Below are positions 43,005 through 51,294 of a stretch of 64,000 nt of DNA, in pieces. The stretch comes from Amycolatopsis mongoliensis (lineage in GTDB: Bacteria; Actinomycetota; Actinomycetes; Mycobacteriales; Pseudonocardiaceae). The notes below the pieces were generated by a model, which saw only the letters and a list, made by a program, of their open reading frames with translations, searched no databases and was not told where the DNA came from. Each line of letters starts with the position of its first letter. The stretch's first letter is position 1. The stretch covers positions 9,052,001 through 9,116,000 of the forward strand of contig NZ_CP127295.1 in the NCBI RefSeq assembly GCF_030285665.1, in the 5' to 3' direction. The position numbers were made by a program, and so were the translations under genes.

Positions 43005-44078
43005 CTACCCGCCGAGCCGCAGCGGCTGCGTCAGCAAGGGGAACGACAGGTGCAGCGAACGCTGCCACCACGGCCAGTTGTGCGTGCCCGGCCCGTAGAA
43101 GTCGGCCGTGACGTTCGCGCCGACGTCTCGCAGCCGCTGCGCGAGCGCGGTGTTCATTTCGGCGCACAGCGGTTCGATGAACAGGTCCGGCGGGGTGCCG
43201 GGTGGGTCCAGGACCCCGGGCGTCCCGTTGCCGCACGCCAGGTACAAGGGGATGCCGACGAGGTCGCGGGCCAGGTCGTACGGATTGTGCGCCGCCCAGA
43301 CGGCCGCGTTCAGGCCCGGGTCGCCCCACAGGGCCGTGGGGTCGTACCCGTCCTTCACGAGCACACCCTGGATCAGGCTCGGCCCGCGGGAGCTCTGGTA
43401 GGTCGTGTGCACGACCCCGCTGTAGGACGCGGCCGCGGCGAACATGCCCGGATGCCGTCCCGCGTACGCCATGGCCCCCAGCCCGCCCATCGACAGACCG
43501 GCGATCGAGCGGACGGACCCGGCGCCGTAACCCCGTTCGAGGATCTGGCGCAGTTCGGTCAGGTGGAACGTCTCCCAGCGGGGCGCGCCGCCGGCGCCCC
43601 GGTTGAACCAGTCCGAATAGAAGCCGTCCCGGCCTCCCGAGGGCATCACCACGAGCATTTCGGCGCCGTGGGTGAAGGTGGCGACGTCGGTCGAACGCGT
43701 CCACGACGTGTAGTCGTCCCCGGCCCCGTGGAGCAGGTACAGGACCGGCCACGTGCGCGCGGCGCCGGGCGTCCAGTCCGCGGGGTGCAGCAGCCGCACC
43801 ATCGCCGTGGTCGCCAGGGCCGGCGAATCGACGGTCAGGTCGAGCATGGTGGGGCTGAGCCGGTGTTCCGCGATCACCCGCGCACCGCTGTCGGCCACCG
43901 CGCCGGACGCCACGGCGGCGCGGGCCGCGCGGGGGATCCCGGCGGCGACGGTGAACGCGGACAGTCCCGCGGCTGCGCCGAGGACGAACTTCCGCCGGGA
44001 CACGCGTGAGCACGCGGGCGCCCGGTCGGGTGCTGCCGCACGGGGCTGGATCTGACGGTTTTCGAGGGGCCTGGGCAT
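43005..44078 (-). CDS. Tat-exported esterase of the antigen-85/esterase D fold
   Basis: A 357-residue protein; ATG 44078 follows GGAGG. A twin-arginine signal is clear ([20 protein letters not shown], ending about residue 55 at ARAA). The mature part is an alpha/beta hydrolase like mycolyl-transferase/esterase D proteins: [38 protein letters not shown], nucleophile in [15 protein letters not shown], and the end [19 protein letters not shown] with the catalytic His. Likely an extracellular esterase or acyltransferase; substrate unknown. A pair of hairpins separates it from the acyl-CoA synthetase upstream. Confidence 0.88.
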   Translation of the reverse strand: MPRPLENRQIQPRAAAPDRAPACSRVSRRKFVLGAAAGLSAFTVAAGIPRAARAAVASGAVADSGARVIAEHRLSPTMLDLTVDSPALATTAMVRLLHPADWTPGAARTWPVLYLLHGAGDDYTSWTRSTDVATFTHGAEMLVVMPSGGRDGFYSDWFNRGAGGAPRWETFHLTELRQILERGYGAGSVRSIAGLSMGGLGAMAYAGRHPGMFAAAASYSGVVHTTYQSSRGPSLIQGVLVKDGYDPTALWGDPGLNAAVWAAHNPYDLARDLVGIPLYLACGNGTPGVLDPPGTPPDLFIEPLCAEMNTALAQRLRDVGANVTADFYGPGTHNWPWWQRSLHLSFPLLTQPLRLGG

Positions 44079-44118
44079 CGTTGCCTCCAGGGTGGGTGAA
44101 GGGGTGCGACTTGGCGAC

Positions 44119-44177
44119 GCCTGGCGTCCCCGGGCGTGCTCGGGCGCGCCGGTGCGACCGGCCCGGGGACGCCAGGC
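44119..44177 (-). terminator. long-arm hairpin between synthetase and esterase genes
   Basis: GCCTGGCGTCCCCGGGC (44119-44135) and its perfect complement (44161-44177) with a 25-base loop. It lies 165 bases past the acyl-CoA synthetase stop and 41 before the esterase start on the same strand. Confidence 0.55.
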
Positions 44178-44180
44178 GGC

Positions 44181-44201
44181 AGGAGAGCGGACCACTCTCC
44201 T
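44181..44201 (-). terminator. second hairpin, AGGAGAG/CTCTCCT
   Basis: AGGAGAG, seven bases, CTCTCCT, directly beside the longer hairpin. The two may work together as a tandem terminator of the acyl-CoA synthetase transcript. Confidence 0.4.
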
Positions 44202-44341
44202 GGACCCGCGCCGGGCAAGGACCGGCGCGGGAGTCGGGGCCCCGGGCCGTCAGGGCAGCCGGGACCGGCCGGCGCGCCGGGAACCGCGCGCGGGCAGGGG
44301 AAGGTCAGCCGGGTTACCCCGGGATCACCGGTGCGGGGCGG

Positions 44342-45970
44342 CTATCGGGAACGCCGTTGGGCGTAACGCAGGGCCGACCGCTGCAGCTTGCCGCTGGGCG
44401 TCTTCGGCAGCTCCGGGACGAAGTGGACGATCCGCGGGTAGGCGTGCGCGGCGAAGCGCGTCTTGACCAGCTTCTGCAGTTCCTCGGCCAACTCCGGGCC
44501 CGCGTCGCGGCCGGGGCGCACCACGACGTGGGCGGCGAGCACCTCGCCCCGCAGCTCGTCCGGGACGCCGAAGACCGCGGCCTCCGCGACGGCGGGGTGG
44601 CCCAGCAGCACGGATTCCACTTCGGACGGTCCGATCCGGTAGCCCGCCATCAGGATGATGTCGTCGTCCCGGGCGGTGAAGTGGAAGTTCCCGTCGGCGT
44701 CCCTCGCGGCCGTGTCCCCGGTGAGGTACCAGCGCCGGTCCGGGGTGAACCGTTCGGCGGTGCGCCCGGGCGCACCGCGGTAGCCGGTGAACCACATCAG
44801 CGGGCTGGCGCTCAGGTCGACCGCGAGCCGGCCGCGTTCCCCGACGGCCGCGGGCTCGGCGGAATCCGGCCGCAGCGTGTCGAGGCGCCAGCCCGGCAGG
44901 GCGCGGCCCATCGACCCGCGCCGCCGCTCGGTGCGGAACTCCGGGTGCCAGGCGTTGGCGACCACCATGCCCAGCTCCGTCTGCCCGTAGTGGTCCAGGA
45001 CCGGCACGCCGAGCACGCGCTCCGCCCAGTCACCGACCTCCGGTGGCAGGGGCTCGCCCGCGGACGAACAGTGCCGGAGCGCCAGGCCGGTCGGGAGCTG
45101 GTCTTCCGCGGCGCGCAGCGCGCGGTACACCGTCGGCCCCGCGGCGAAGTTGGTGACCCGGAAGGTGGCCAGCACCGCCCAGGTGAGCGCGGCGGAGAAT
45201 CCACTGTGGAGCAACAGGCTGCGCCGGCCGAGCGCGAGCGGGCCGAGGACCGCTTGGTAGAGGCCGTAGGCCCAGCCCGGGTCCGCGGCGTTCCAGAAAA
45301 CGTCGGACTCCTGGTGGTCGAGCCCGAACTCCTGGTAGGCCAGCATCGACGACACGGCCCACAGCGGCACGGGCACACCCTTCGGCGCCCCGGTCGTGCC
45401 CGAGGTGAAGAGCTCGACGAGGGTCGCGTCCCCGCCCGTCGCGACCGGGACCGCCTGCGGCGGTGCCTCCAGCAGGCGGTCGAAGCAGTGGTCACCGGGG
45501 TGTTCCCCGGCGCCGCCGGTGGTGACCACCGTCAGCCGCCACGCCGCCGGGATGTCGTCGTTCGGGCCGAGCTTGGCGCGCTGGGCGGGTTCGGTGACCA
45601 CGATCCGTGCACCGCTGCCGCTGATCCGGAAGGCGATGGCCGGCGGGGCCAGCGCGGTGAACAACGGCACGTGGACGGCACCGATCCGCCAGATCGCGAG
45701 CACCGTCACGACCAGGTCGCCCGACTTGCCGAGCAGGGTCGCGACGCGGCTGCCCGGACCGGCGCCGAGCTCGGCCAGTGCGGTGGCCAGCCGGGCGGAG
45801 CGAACCCGCAGCTCACCGAAAGTCCAGTCGCGCCACGACAGATCCGGCTCGACGACGGTGAAGGCCACCGCGTCGGCGGGGTGCCGGTCGCACAGCAGTT
45901 CCGCGGCGCACGCCTGCGGACGGTCGAAGAGCGAAATCAGATCCTCGACATGGCGGTGGATGCTCGTCAT
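44342..45970 (-). CDS. acyl-CoA/acetyl-CoA synthetase-like AMP-forming ligase
   Basis: A 542-residue adenylate-forming enzyme; ATG 45970 follows AGGAGGT. Motifs: WRDWTFGELRVRSARLATAL, ELFTSGTTGAPKGVPVPLWA (A3), LDHYGQTELGMVVANAW (A5), WYLTGDTAARDADGNFHFTA (A7), DDIILMAGYRIGPSEVESVL (A8) and the catalytic Lys in LPKTPSGKLQRSAL. This is the medium-chain acyl-CoA or acetyl/propionyl-CoA synthetase group; it activates a carboxylic acid to its CoA ester. It is divergent from the GAF-LuxR regulator at 46103, its likely controller, and could supply acyl-CoA to the acyl transfer genes further right. Confidence 0.9.
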   Translation of the reverse strand: MTSIHRHVEDLISLFDRPQACAAELLCDRHPADAVAFTVVEPDLSWRDWTFGELRVRSARLATALAELGAGPGSRVATLLGKSGDLVVTVLAIWRIGAVHVPLFTALAPPAIAFRISGSGARIVVTEPAQRAKLGPNDDIPAAWRLTVVTTGGAGEHPGDHCFDRLLEAPPQAVPVATGGDATLVELFTSGTTGAPKGVPVPLWAVSSMLAYQEFGLDHQESDVFWNAADPGWAYGLYQAVLGPLALGRRSLLLHSGFSAALTWAVLATFRVTNFAAGPTVYRALRAAEDQLPTGLALRHCSSAGEPLPPEVGDWAERVLGVPVLDHYGQTELGMVVANAWHPEFRTERRRGSMGRALPGWRLDTLRPDSAEPAAVGERGRLAVDLSASPLMWFTGYRGAPGRTAERFTPDRRWYLTGDTAARDADGNFHFTARDDDIILMAGYRIGPSEVESVLLGHPAVAEAAVFGVPDELRGEVLAAHVVVRPGRDAGPELAEELQKLVKTRFAAHAYPRIVHFVPELPKTPSGKLQRSALRYAQRRSR

Positions 45971-46047
45971 GGGGACCTCCTGGAGCTACGCGATACCGCC
46001 GCAGTGCCGTACCGTTGACAAAATGTCCCATCGTGCGGACGACCCAG

Positions 46048-46065
46048 CTACCCCCGCGTGAGGGG
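46048..46065. promoter_or_regulatory. CCCCTCAYCCGGGGGTG-type motif, copy 3 (minus orientation)
   Basis: On the minus strand CCCCTCACGCGGGGGTAG, two changes from the copy at 40799. It lies 38 bases before the GAF-LuxR start and 78 before the divergent acyl-CoA synthetase start. Confidence 0.4.
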
Positions 46066-46102
46066 AGCGGGATCTGTTCGCCCCGTTCCCGAGGAGGCGG
46101 GC

Positions 46103-46951
46103 GTGAACCCGAACGCCCCGGCCGACGACCGACCGGAGATCTACCGCGCGCTGGCCCGGATGCGTGACGCGACCGGGCTGCCGCTCACGTTCGGCGGCGA
46201 AGTCGGCGCCGGCCGGCAGGTGAAGCTGAGCCAGCTCGCCGGGCCCAACACCGGCGCGCTCCGGGGCGTCAGCCTCGAGTACGGGCGTGGGCTGGGCGGG
46301 AAAGCGGTGGCGCAACGGCGGCCCGTCGTCGTGGACGACTACGTGCGCTCGCCCGGGATCAGCCACCACTACGACCACATCATCCTGGCGGAGGGGCTGC
46401 GCGCGATGGTCGCCGTGCCGGTCGTGGTGACGCGGACCGTGCGTGGCGTGCTCTACGGCGCGTTGCGCAGCTCGATGCCGTTGGGCGACCGCGTGGTCCA
46501 GTCCGTCGTGGAGTCGGCCCGCGAGCTCGAGCAGAGCCTCGCCGTCCGGGACGAGGTGACCCGGCGGCTCGCCTGGCTCGACCGGTACGACGCGACCGAC
46601 TGCAACCGGCCGCACTGGGAGCTGGTCCGCGAGGCCTACGCCGAGCTGCGGATCCTGACGCAGACGGTCGACGACCCGGTGCTGCGCAGCCGGGTCCGGG
46701 CGGTGTGCGAGACCTTGTCCGCCGTCGCCGGCCGCCCGGAGCGGCGCGGGAACGTCCCGGTGCTGTCGGCGCGGGAGCTCGACGTGCTCGCGTGCGTCGC
46801 CCTCGGCTGGACCAACCACCAGATCGCGGAGGATCTCGGGATCACCACGGAGACCGTGAAGAGCTATCTGCGCAGCAGCATGCGCAAGCTCGTGGCTCGC
46901 ACCCGGATGGAGGCCGTGGTCACCGCCCGGCGGTTCGGTCTTCTGCCCTGA
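46103..46951 (+). CDS. GAF-domain LuxR-type regulator
   Basis: A 282-residue regulator; GTG 46103 follows GAGGAGG. The first 150 residues are a GAF sensor domain (ALARMRDATGLPLTFGGEVG, LEYGRGLGGKAVAQRRPVVV, AEGLRAMVAVPVVV, RGVLYGALRS). The C-terminus is a LuxR helix-turn-helix (LSARELDVLACVALGWTNHQ, IAEDLGITTETVKSYLRSSM, RKLVARTRMEAV). This type usually activates a neighbouring catabolic or acyl-CoA gene; the divergent synthetase at 44342-45970 is the obvious target. Confidence 0.9.
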   Translation: MNPNAPADDRPEIYRALARMRDATGLPLTFGGEVGAGRQVKLSQLAGPNTGALRGVSLEYGRGLGGKAVAQRRPVVVDDYVRSPGISHHYDHIILAEGLRAMVAVPVVVTRTVRGVLYGALRSSMPLGDRVVQSVVESARELEQSLAVRDEVTRRLAWLDRYDATDCNRPHWELVREAYAELRILTQTVDDPVLRSRVRAVCETLSAVAGRPERRGNVPVLSARELDVLACVALGWTNHQIAEDLGITTETVKSYLRSSMRKLVARTRMEAVVTARRFGLLP

Positions 46952-46952
46952 G

Positions 46953-46979
46953 GGTACCGATTGGGGTACGGTAGTACCC
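46953..46979. promoter_or_regulatory. candidate TetR operator upstream of the TetR gene
   Basis: GGGTAC, GGTA, GTACCC (46964-46979) is a perfect inverted repeat preceded by GGTACC at 46953, within 70 bases of the TetR start at 47022. Similar GGTAC half-sites stand before the CocE gene (47764-47789). Confidence 0.45.
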
Positions 46980-46987
46980 GTCGGCTG

Positions 46988-47007
46988 CCCCTCATCCGGG
47001 GGTGTGC
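46988..47007. promoter_or_regulatory. CCCCTCAYCCGGGGGTG motif, copy 4
   Basis: CCCCTCATCCGGGGGTGTGC, 14 bases upstream of the TetR ATG, differing by one base from the copy at 40799. Confidence 0.45.
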
Positions 47008-47021
47008 GAGGCTACGGAACC

Positions 47022-47654
47022 ATGACCGCGAAGCCACCTTGGATGACGCCACCGGGAGCGCGGACGGCGCGGAGCCGGCGCATGTCCGAGGGCAAGCGCG
47101 AGGAGCTGATCCTCCGCCTGGAAAGGCTTTTCCTGGACGAGGGCTTCGCCCGGCTGACCGTGGACGACCTGGCCGGCCGGCTGCAGTGTTCGAAGTCGAC
47201 GCTGTACGCGGTGGCCGGCAGCAAGGAACAGCTCGTGGTCGTCGCCGTCCGGCACTTCTTCCAGGAGGCGACCGCACGGGTCGAGGAGAAGGTCGGGCCG
47301 ATCACCGATCCACCGCAGCGCATCGCCGAGTACCTCGCCGGGCTGGGCTCCGAGCTGCGGCGGATGTCGCCGGAGTGCTACGCGGACCTGCTCACCTTCG
47401 AAGCCACCGCGGAGCTGTACGCCCGGTACTCGCTCGCCACGGCGCACCGCGTGCGGGAGTCCATCCAGGACGGCGTGGCCTCCGGGGCGTTTCGCGCGAT
47501 CAACGCGGACTTCGTCGGCGCCGCGGTCAGCTTGCTCATCGACGGCATCCAGCACGGTGAGCTGCTCGACCGCTCCGGACTGTCCATGGCCGACGCCTAC
47601 ACCGAACTCGGTGCACTGGTCCTCGCCGCGCTGACCAACCCCGACGAGGAGTAA
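47022..47654 (+). CDS. TetR-family regulator
   Basis: A 210-residue repressor starting at ATG 47022 (ATG 47043 and 47082 are alternatives). Helix-turn-helix at about 27-70: KREELILRLERLFLDEGFAR, LTVDDLAGRLQCSKSTLYAV, AGSKEQLVVVAVRHFF. The rest is a helical ligand domain of TetR_C type (SPECYADLLTFEATAELYAR; RESIQDGVASGAFRAINADF). It precedes, in the same direction, the CocE/ABC/GH1 operon by 163 bases; GGTAC palindromes before both genes suggest it controls itself and that operon. Confidence 0.88.
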   Translation: MTAKPPWMTPPGARTARSRRMSEGKREELILRLERLFLDEGFARLTVDDLAGRLQCSKSTLYAVAGSKEQLVVVAVRHFFQEATARVEEKVGPITDPPQRIAEYLAGLGSELRRMSPECYADLLTFEATAELYARYSLATAHRVRESIQDGVASGAFRAINADFVGAAVSLLIDGIQHGELLDRSGLSMADAYTELGALVLAALTNPDEE

Positions 47655-47763
47655 CCGCCTCCCGACACCGGCCTGCGCAGGAAAGAGCCGGTGCCCGACC
47701 TCACCGTCTCCTTCCCGCGAGGGCTTGCGCCGTCCCCGCACGTGTGTCTAACGTACGGAATCC

Positions 47764-47789
47764 GGTACTAAAGTATTCGATCTCGTACC
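47764..47789. promoter_or_regulatory. candidate operator upstream of the CocE/ABC operon
   Basis: GGTAC, 16 bases, GTACC, with an inner TACT-AA-AGTA palindrome and a CGTACG just upstream (47752). It ends 28 bases before the CocE ATG at 47818. Shares GGTAC half-sites with the region before the TetR gene. Confidence 0.4.
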
Positions 47790-47817
47790 CGCCCGTGGGG
47801 GCGGAGCGGAGGCGGCG

Positions 47818-49686
47818 ATGCCTGCACGCACGGAGACTGATCGGCAGTACGAGGTCGTGCTCCGGCGCGACGTCCGGATCCCCACACCCGAGCCGGGAGT
47901 CACGCTTTCCGCCAACCTGTTCCTGCCCGAAGGCCCGGGGCCGTTCCCCCTCCTGGTGACCGCCCTCCCCTACCGGCGGGACGTCGCGGCGCTGAACGGA
48001 TCGCCCACCGAACGCTGGTTCGCCGAGCGCGGTTACGCGTCGCTGCTCGTCGATCTGCTGGGCACGGGCTCGTCCGACGGCGTCCAGCGTCCGCCGTTCG
48101 ACCCGGGTGACGCCGACGACGCGCTCGACGCCATCCGCTGGGGCGCCGACCAGCCCTGGTGCACCGGCGCGGTCGGGATGTGGGGCGGTTCCTACGGCGC
48201 CGTCACGACGCTGCGCACCGCCGCCCGGCGCCCGGAAGCGCTGCGCGCGATCATCGCCCTCGAAGGTCCCACCGATCCCGGCCGCGACTTCGTCCACCCC
48301 GGCGGTTCGCGCGGCGCGTTCTCCCCGCTCGCGTCGTGGTCGGTGAGCACGCTGTTCAACCAGCTGCTGCCGCCGGTGGACGACTTCGCCGACCCGAACG
48401 AGCAGGCGCGGTGGCACCGGCGTCTCACCTTCACGCCGTATGCGCTGGACATGTTCCGCAACGGCCCCGGTTCCCCGGCGTGGGCCCGGCGCCGGATCGA
48501 CGTTTCGGCCGTGGAGGTGCCCGCCCTCTGCGTCGCCGGCTGGCGCGACCTGTTCGTGGACGGGACGATCCGCGCCTACGAAGAACTGCGCGGGACCAAG
48601 GCCCTGATCGCCGGGCCGTGGATGCACGTCATGCCGCAGGAGTGCCCGTTCACGCCGATCGACTTCCTCGAGATCGCCCGGACCTGGTGGGACCGGTGGC
48701 TGCTCGGCGAGGAGGCGGACGACGGTGCCCCCGCTGTCCGCCTCTACGCGCAGGGCGACCGGCCGCGCTGGCTCGGTTTCGGTTCCTGGCCACCGGAAGG
48801 CACCACCCGGGCCGAGGACCTCACCGGCTGGCGGCGGACCGCGCCACCGGTCCCCGACCCGGCCACCGGCCTGCAGTCCGGGTTGTGGTCGACCCCCGCG
48901 GGACAGTTCGGGCTGCCGTTGGACCAGCACGGGGACGACACCCGGAGCCTGTGCTACACCTCGCCGCCGCTGCCCCGGCCGCTGCTGGTCAGCGGCCGGC
49001 CGGCGGTGGAGCTCACCCGGCCGTGGCCACGGGTGTCGGTGAAGCTCACCGACGTCGACCCCGCCGGGCGGTCCCTGCTGATCTGCGCCGGGCTCGAGTG
49101 CGCCGCGGAGGGCGATGACGAGCTCACCGTGCCGTTGACGCCGACCACCTACGAAGTGGCGGCGGGACACCGGCTCCGCGTCGTCGTCGCCCCGGGCGAC
49201 TTCCCCCGCGTCTGGCCGAAGACGCCGCCCGAGGGGTGGCCGGCCGCGCGAACGCTCCGGCTCCCGGTCCCCGACCCCGCGAGCGAGGTCGAGTGCCCGG
49301 TGCCGGAGCTGACCGAATTCGCCGCAGCGGACATCGATGCGCGGTTCGACGGGGAACCCGGCGGCCAGGCGTCCTGGGAGGTCACCGAAGACCTGCTGCA
49401 CGACACGATCTCCCTGCGGCTGGCCGGGGGTGACCGGATCCGCCCGGAAGACGTCCCCGGCGGGCGGCACACCGTACGCGTCGAGCAGGAGCTCGTCGCC
49501 TCCGCGCACCGGACCGACCCCGGCGAGTCCACCGTCACCGGGCGCATAGCCGGCACCATCGCCACCGAGACCGGCACCCACGTCACGGTCGACGTCACGG
49601 TCACGGCGACCGCCACCACGCTCGACGCCTCCGGAAAGGTCGTCCAGGACGGCGTTCCCCTGCTCGACCGGCACTGGCGTGGCTGA
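47818..49686 (+). CDS. CocE/NonD family (S15-like) hydrolase
   Basis: A 622-residue cytosolic hydrolase; ATG 47818 follows GGAGG. Layout of cocaine-esterase/X-Pro dipeptidyl-peptidase proteins: catalytic alpha/beta fold (1-340) with nucleophile Ser125 in MWGGSYGAVT, helical cap, CVAGWRDLFVDGTIRAYEEL and the His-bearing IAGPWMHVMP, then a C-terminal jelly-roll (VSVKLTDVDPAGRSLLICAG; TYEVAAGHRLRVVVAPGDFP). Members hydrolyse acyl esters or amides. It heads a plus-strand operon with an oligosaccharide/peptide importer and a beta-glucosidase, so it probably removes an acyl group from an imported conjugate. A paralogue lies at 58918-60915. Confidence 0.9.
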   Translation: MPARTETDRQYEVVLRRDVRIPTPEPGVTLSANLFLPEGPGPFPLLVTALPYRRDVAALNGSPTERWFAERGYASLLVDLLGTGSSDGVQRPPFDPGDADDALDAIRWGADQPWCTGAVGMWGGSYGAVTTLRTAARRPEALRAIIALEGPTDPGRDFVHPGGSRGAFSPLASWSVSTLFNQLLPPVDDFADPNEQARWHRRLTFTPYALDMFRNGPGSPAWARRRIDVSAVEVPALCVAGWRDLFVDGTIRAYEELRGTKALIAGPWMHVMPQECPFTPIDFLEIARTWWDRWLLGEEADDGAPAVRLYAQGDRPRWLGFGSWPPEGTTRAEDLTGWRRTAPPVPDPATGLQSGLWSTPAGQFGLPLDQHGDDTRSLCYTSPPLPRPLLVSGRPAVELTRPWPRVSVKLTDVDPAGRSLLICAGLECAAEGDDELTVPLTPTTYEVAAGHRLRVVVAPGDFPRVWPKTPPEGWPAARTLRLPVPDPASEVECPVPELTEFAAADIDARFDGEPGGQASWEVTEDLLHDTISLRLAGGDRIRPEDVPGGRHTVRVEQELVASAHRTDPGESTVTGRIAGTIATETGTHVTVDVTVTATATTLDASGKVVQDGVPLLDRHWRG

Positions 49687-49717
49687 CCGCCCGCCGGTAC
49701 CCAGCGAAAGGTGCACC

Positions 49718-51259
49718 ATGTCGTCCGCTGCCGTCCTTTCCCGCCGCGACTTCGCCTTCGGCGGCCTGCTGCTCGCCGCCGGACTCGCCGCCGGCGCGTG
49801 CGGCGCGCCCGGCAGCGAACCCGCCACCGGCCGCACCTTGCGCATCGGCCAGTACTGGCCACCGACCAGCCTCGATCCGGCGAAGGCGGGCGGGGAGTCC
49901 CAGCTGTTCCTGCAACCCGCCTACGACCCGCTGATCTACCGGGCCCCCGACGGCAGCTACCAGCCCCGGCTCGCGACGGCGTGGCGCTACCTCGGTACCG
50001 GGAACACCGCGTTCGAGATCACGCTGCGGGACGGCGTCACCTTCAGCGACGGCAGCCCGCTGTCCGCCGACGGCCTCAAGGCGAGCATCGAGCACTTCCG
50101 CCGGTCGGCCGGGCAGGCGGCCGCCTTCCTCGCCCCGATCGCCACCATGACCACGCAAGGGCGGCTGAACCTGCGGCTGACGCTGAACCAGCCGCATCCG
50201 CTGCTGCCTTCGCTGTTCACCCAGGACTTCCTCGCGGGCGACGTGATCAGCCCGGCCGCCGTCGCCGCGCCGGCCGAACTCGCGACACGCACCTTCGGCG
50301 CCGGGCCGTACGTCCTGCTCCCCGGCGAAACCGTCGCCAACGACCACTACACCTACGGCCCCAACCCGAAGTACTGGAACGCGGCCGGCCGGTTCTACGA
50401 CAAGATCACCGTCAAGGTCCTGCCCAACGAGAACACCGCGCTCGCCGCGCTCAAGACCTCGCAGGTCGACGTCGTCGCAGGCAGCTACACCATCGCGGGC
50501 GGTGCGAAGGCCGCGGGGTTCAAGGTGGCGTCGAGCCCGGCCATCGTGATGGGCCTGCAGCTCAACGACCGGGCCGGGACGCTGTGCGCGCCGCTGGCCG
50601 ACGTGCGGGTGCGGCAGGCGCTCAACTTCGCCGTCGACCGGGTGCGGATCACCTCGGCCCTGCTCGGCGAGTACGGCGTTCCCGTCGACCAGCCTTCGGC
50701 GCCCGGGGAAGACGGCTATTCCGAGCAACCCTTCTACGACCACGATCCCGGCAAGGCCCGGCGGCTGCTGGCCGAGGCCGGGCACGCCGCCGGGTTCGAG
50801 CTGCCGGTGGTGATCCCGTCGACCCCCGCGTTCCCCGGCGACATGGCCCAGGCGATCGCGTCGGACCTGCAGCGGATCGGCGTCACGCTCCGGATCACCA
50901 CGAAGGAGCCGGCGGCCGCCAACACGGCGCTGACCCAGTTCCCGGCTTCCAGCATGGGCTGGGGCGTACTGCCGGCGTACTTCATGGGCCGCGGGCTCTG
51001 GCTGCGGGACGCCATCGGCATGAATCCTTTCCACAGCAGCGATCCGGAGCTGGAGAGCCTCGACCAGCGGGCCGCGGCCGCCGACGACCGCGCCCGGCCC
51101 GCCCTCGACCGGCAGCTCGTCCGGCGCGTGGTGGAGCTGGGCTGGTTCCTGCCGGTGTGCCTGAGCCCGGGACTGCTGTTCTACCGCGACACCGTCGGCG
51201 TGGATCCCGTACCCGGGAAACCCTTCCCCAGCGTCGCCGCCTGGCATCCGGCCGGCTGA
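49718..51259 (+). CDS. ABC transporter family-5 substrate-binding lipoprotein
   Basis: A 513-residue extracytoplasmic binding protein. The N-terminus has twin arginines and a lipobox (SRRDFAFGGLLLAAGLAAGA CG), so it is likely Tat-exported and lipid-anchored at the Cys. The SBP_bac_5 fold follows: LDPAKAGGESQLFLQPAYDP, RLATAWRYLG, ITLRDGVTFSDGSPLSADGL, TFGAGPYVLLPG, VRVRQALNFAVDR and YDHDPGKARRLLAEAGHAAG. Family 5 proteins bind peptides, nickel or oligosaccharides; the beta-glucosidase next door favours a glycoside. Gap to the hydrolase is 31 bases. Confidence 0.9.
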   Translation: MSSAAVLSRRDFAFGGLLLAAGLAAGACGAPGSEPATGRTLRIGQYWPPTSLDPAKAGGESQLFLQPAYDPLIYRAPDGSYQPRLATAWRYLGTGNTAFEITLRDGVTFSDGSPLSADGLKASIEHFRRSAGQAAAFLAPIATMTTQGRLNLRLTLNQPHPLLPSLFTQDFLAGDVISPAAVAAPAELATRTFGAGPYVLLPGETVANDHYTYGPNPKYWNAAGRFYDKITVKVLPNENTALAALKTSQVDVVAGSYTIAGGAKAAGFKVASSPAIVMGLQLNDRAGTLCAPLADVRVRQALNFAVDRVRITSALLGEYGVPVDQPSAPGEDGYSEQPFYDHDPGKARRLLAEAGHAAGFELPVVIPSTPAFPGDMAQAIASDLQRIGVTLRITTKEPAAANTALTQFPASSMGWGVLPAYFMGRGLWLRDAIGMNPFHSSDPELESLDQRAAAADDRARPALDRQLVRRVVELGWFLPVCLSPGLLFYRDTVGVDPVPGKPFPSVAAWHPAG

Positions 51260-51294
51260 ACGTGGACACCACCACCGGCGCCGAGGAGAGCGCG

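Noticed and set aside
47818..49686. Calling the CocE proteins cocaine esterase or X-Pro peptidase outright
   Set aside because: The fold and catalytic motif are clear but substrate range in this family is wide; context points to an acyl-glycoside, so only the family name is given.
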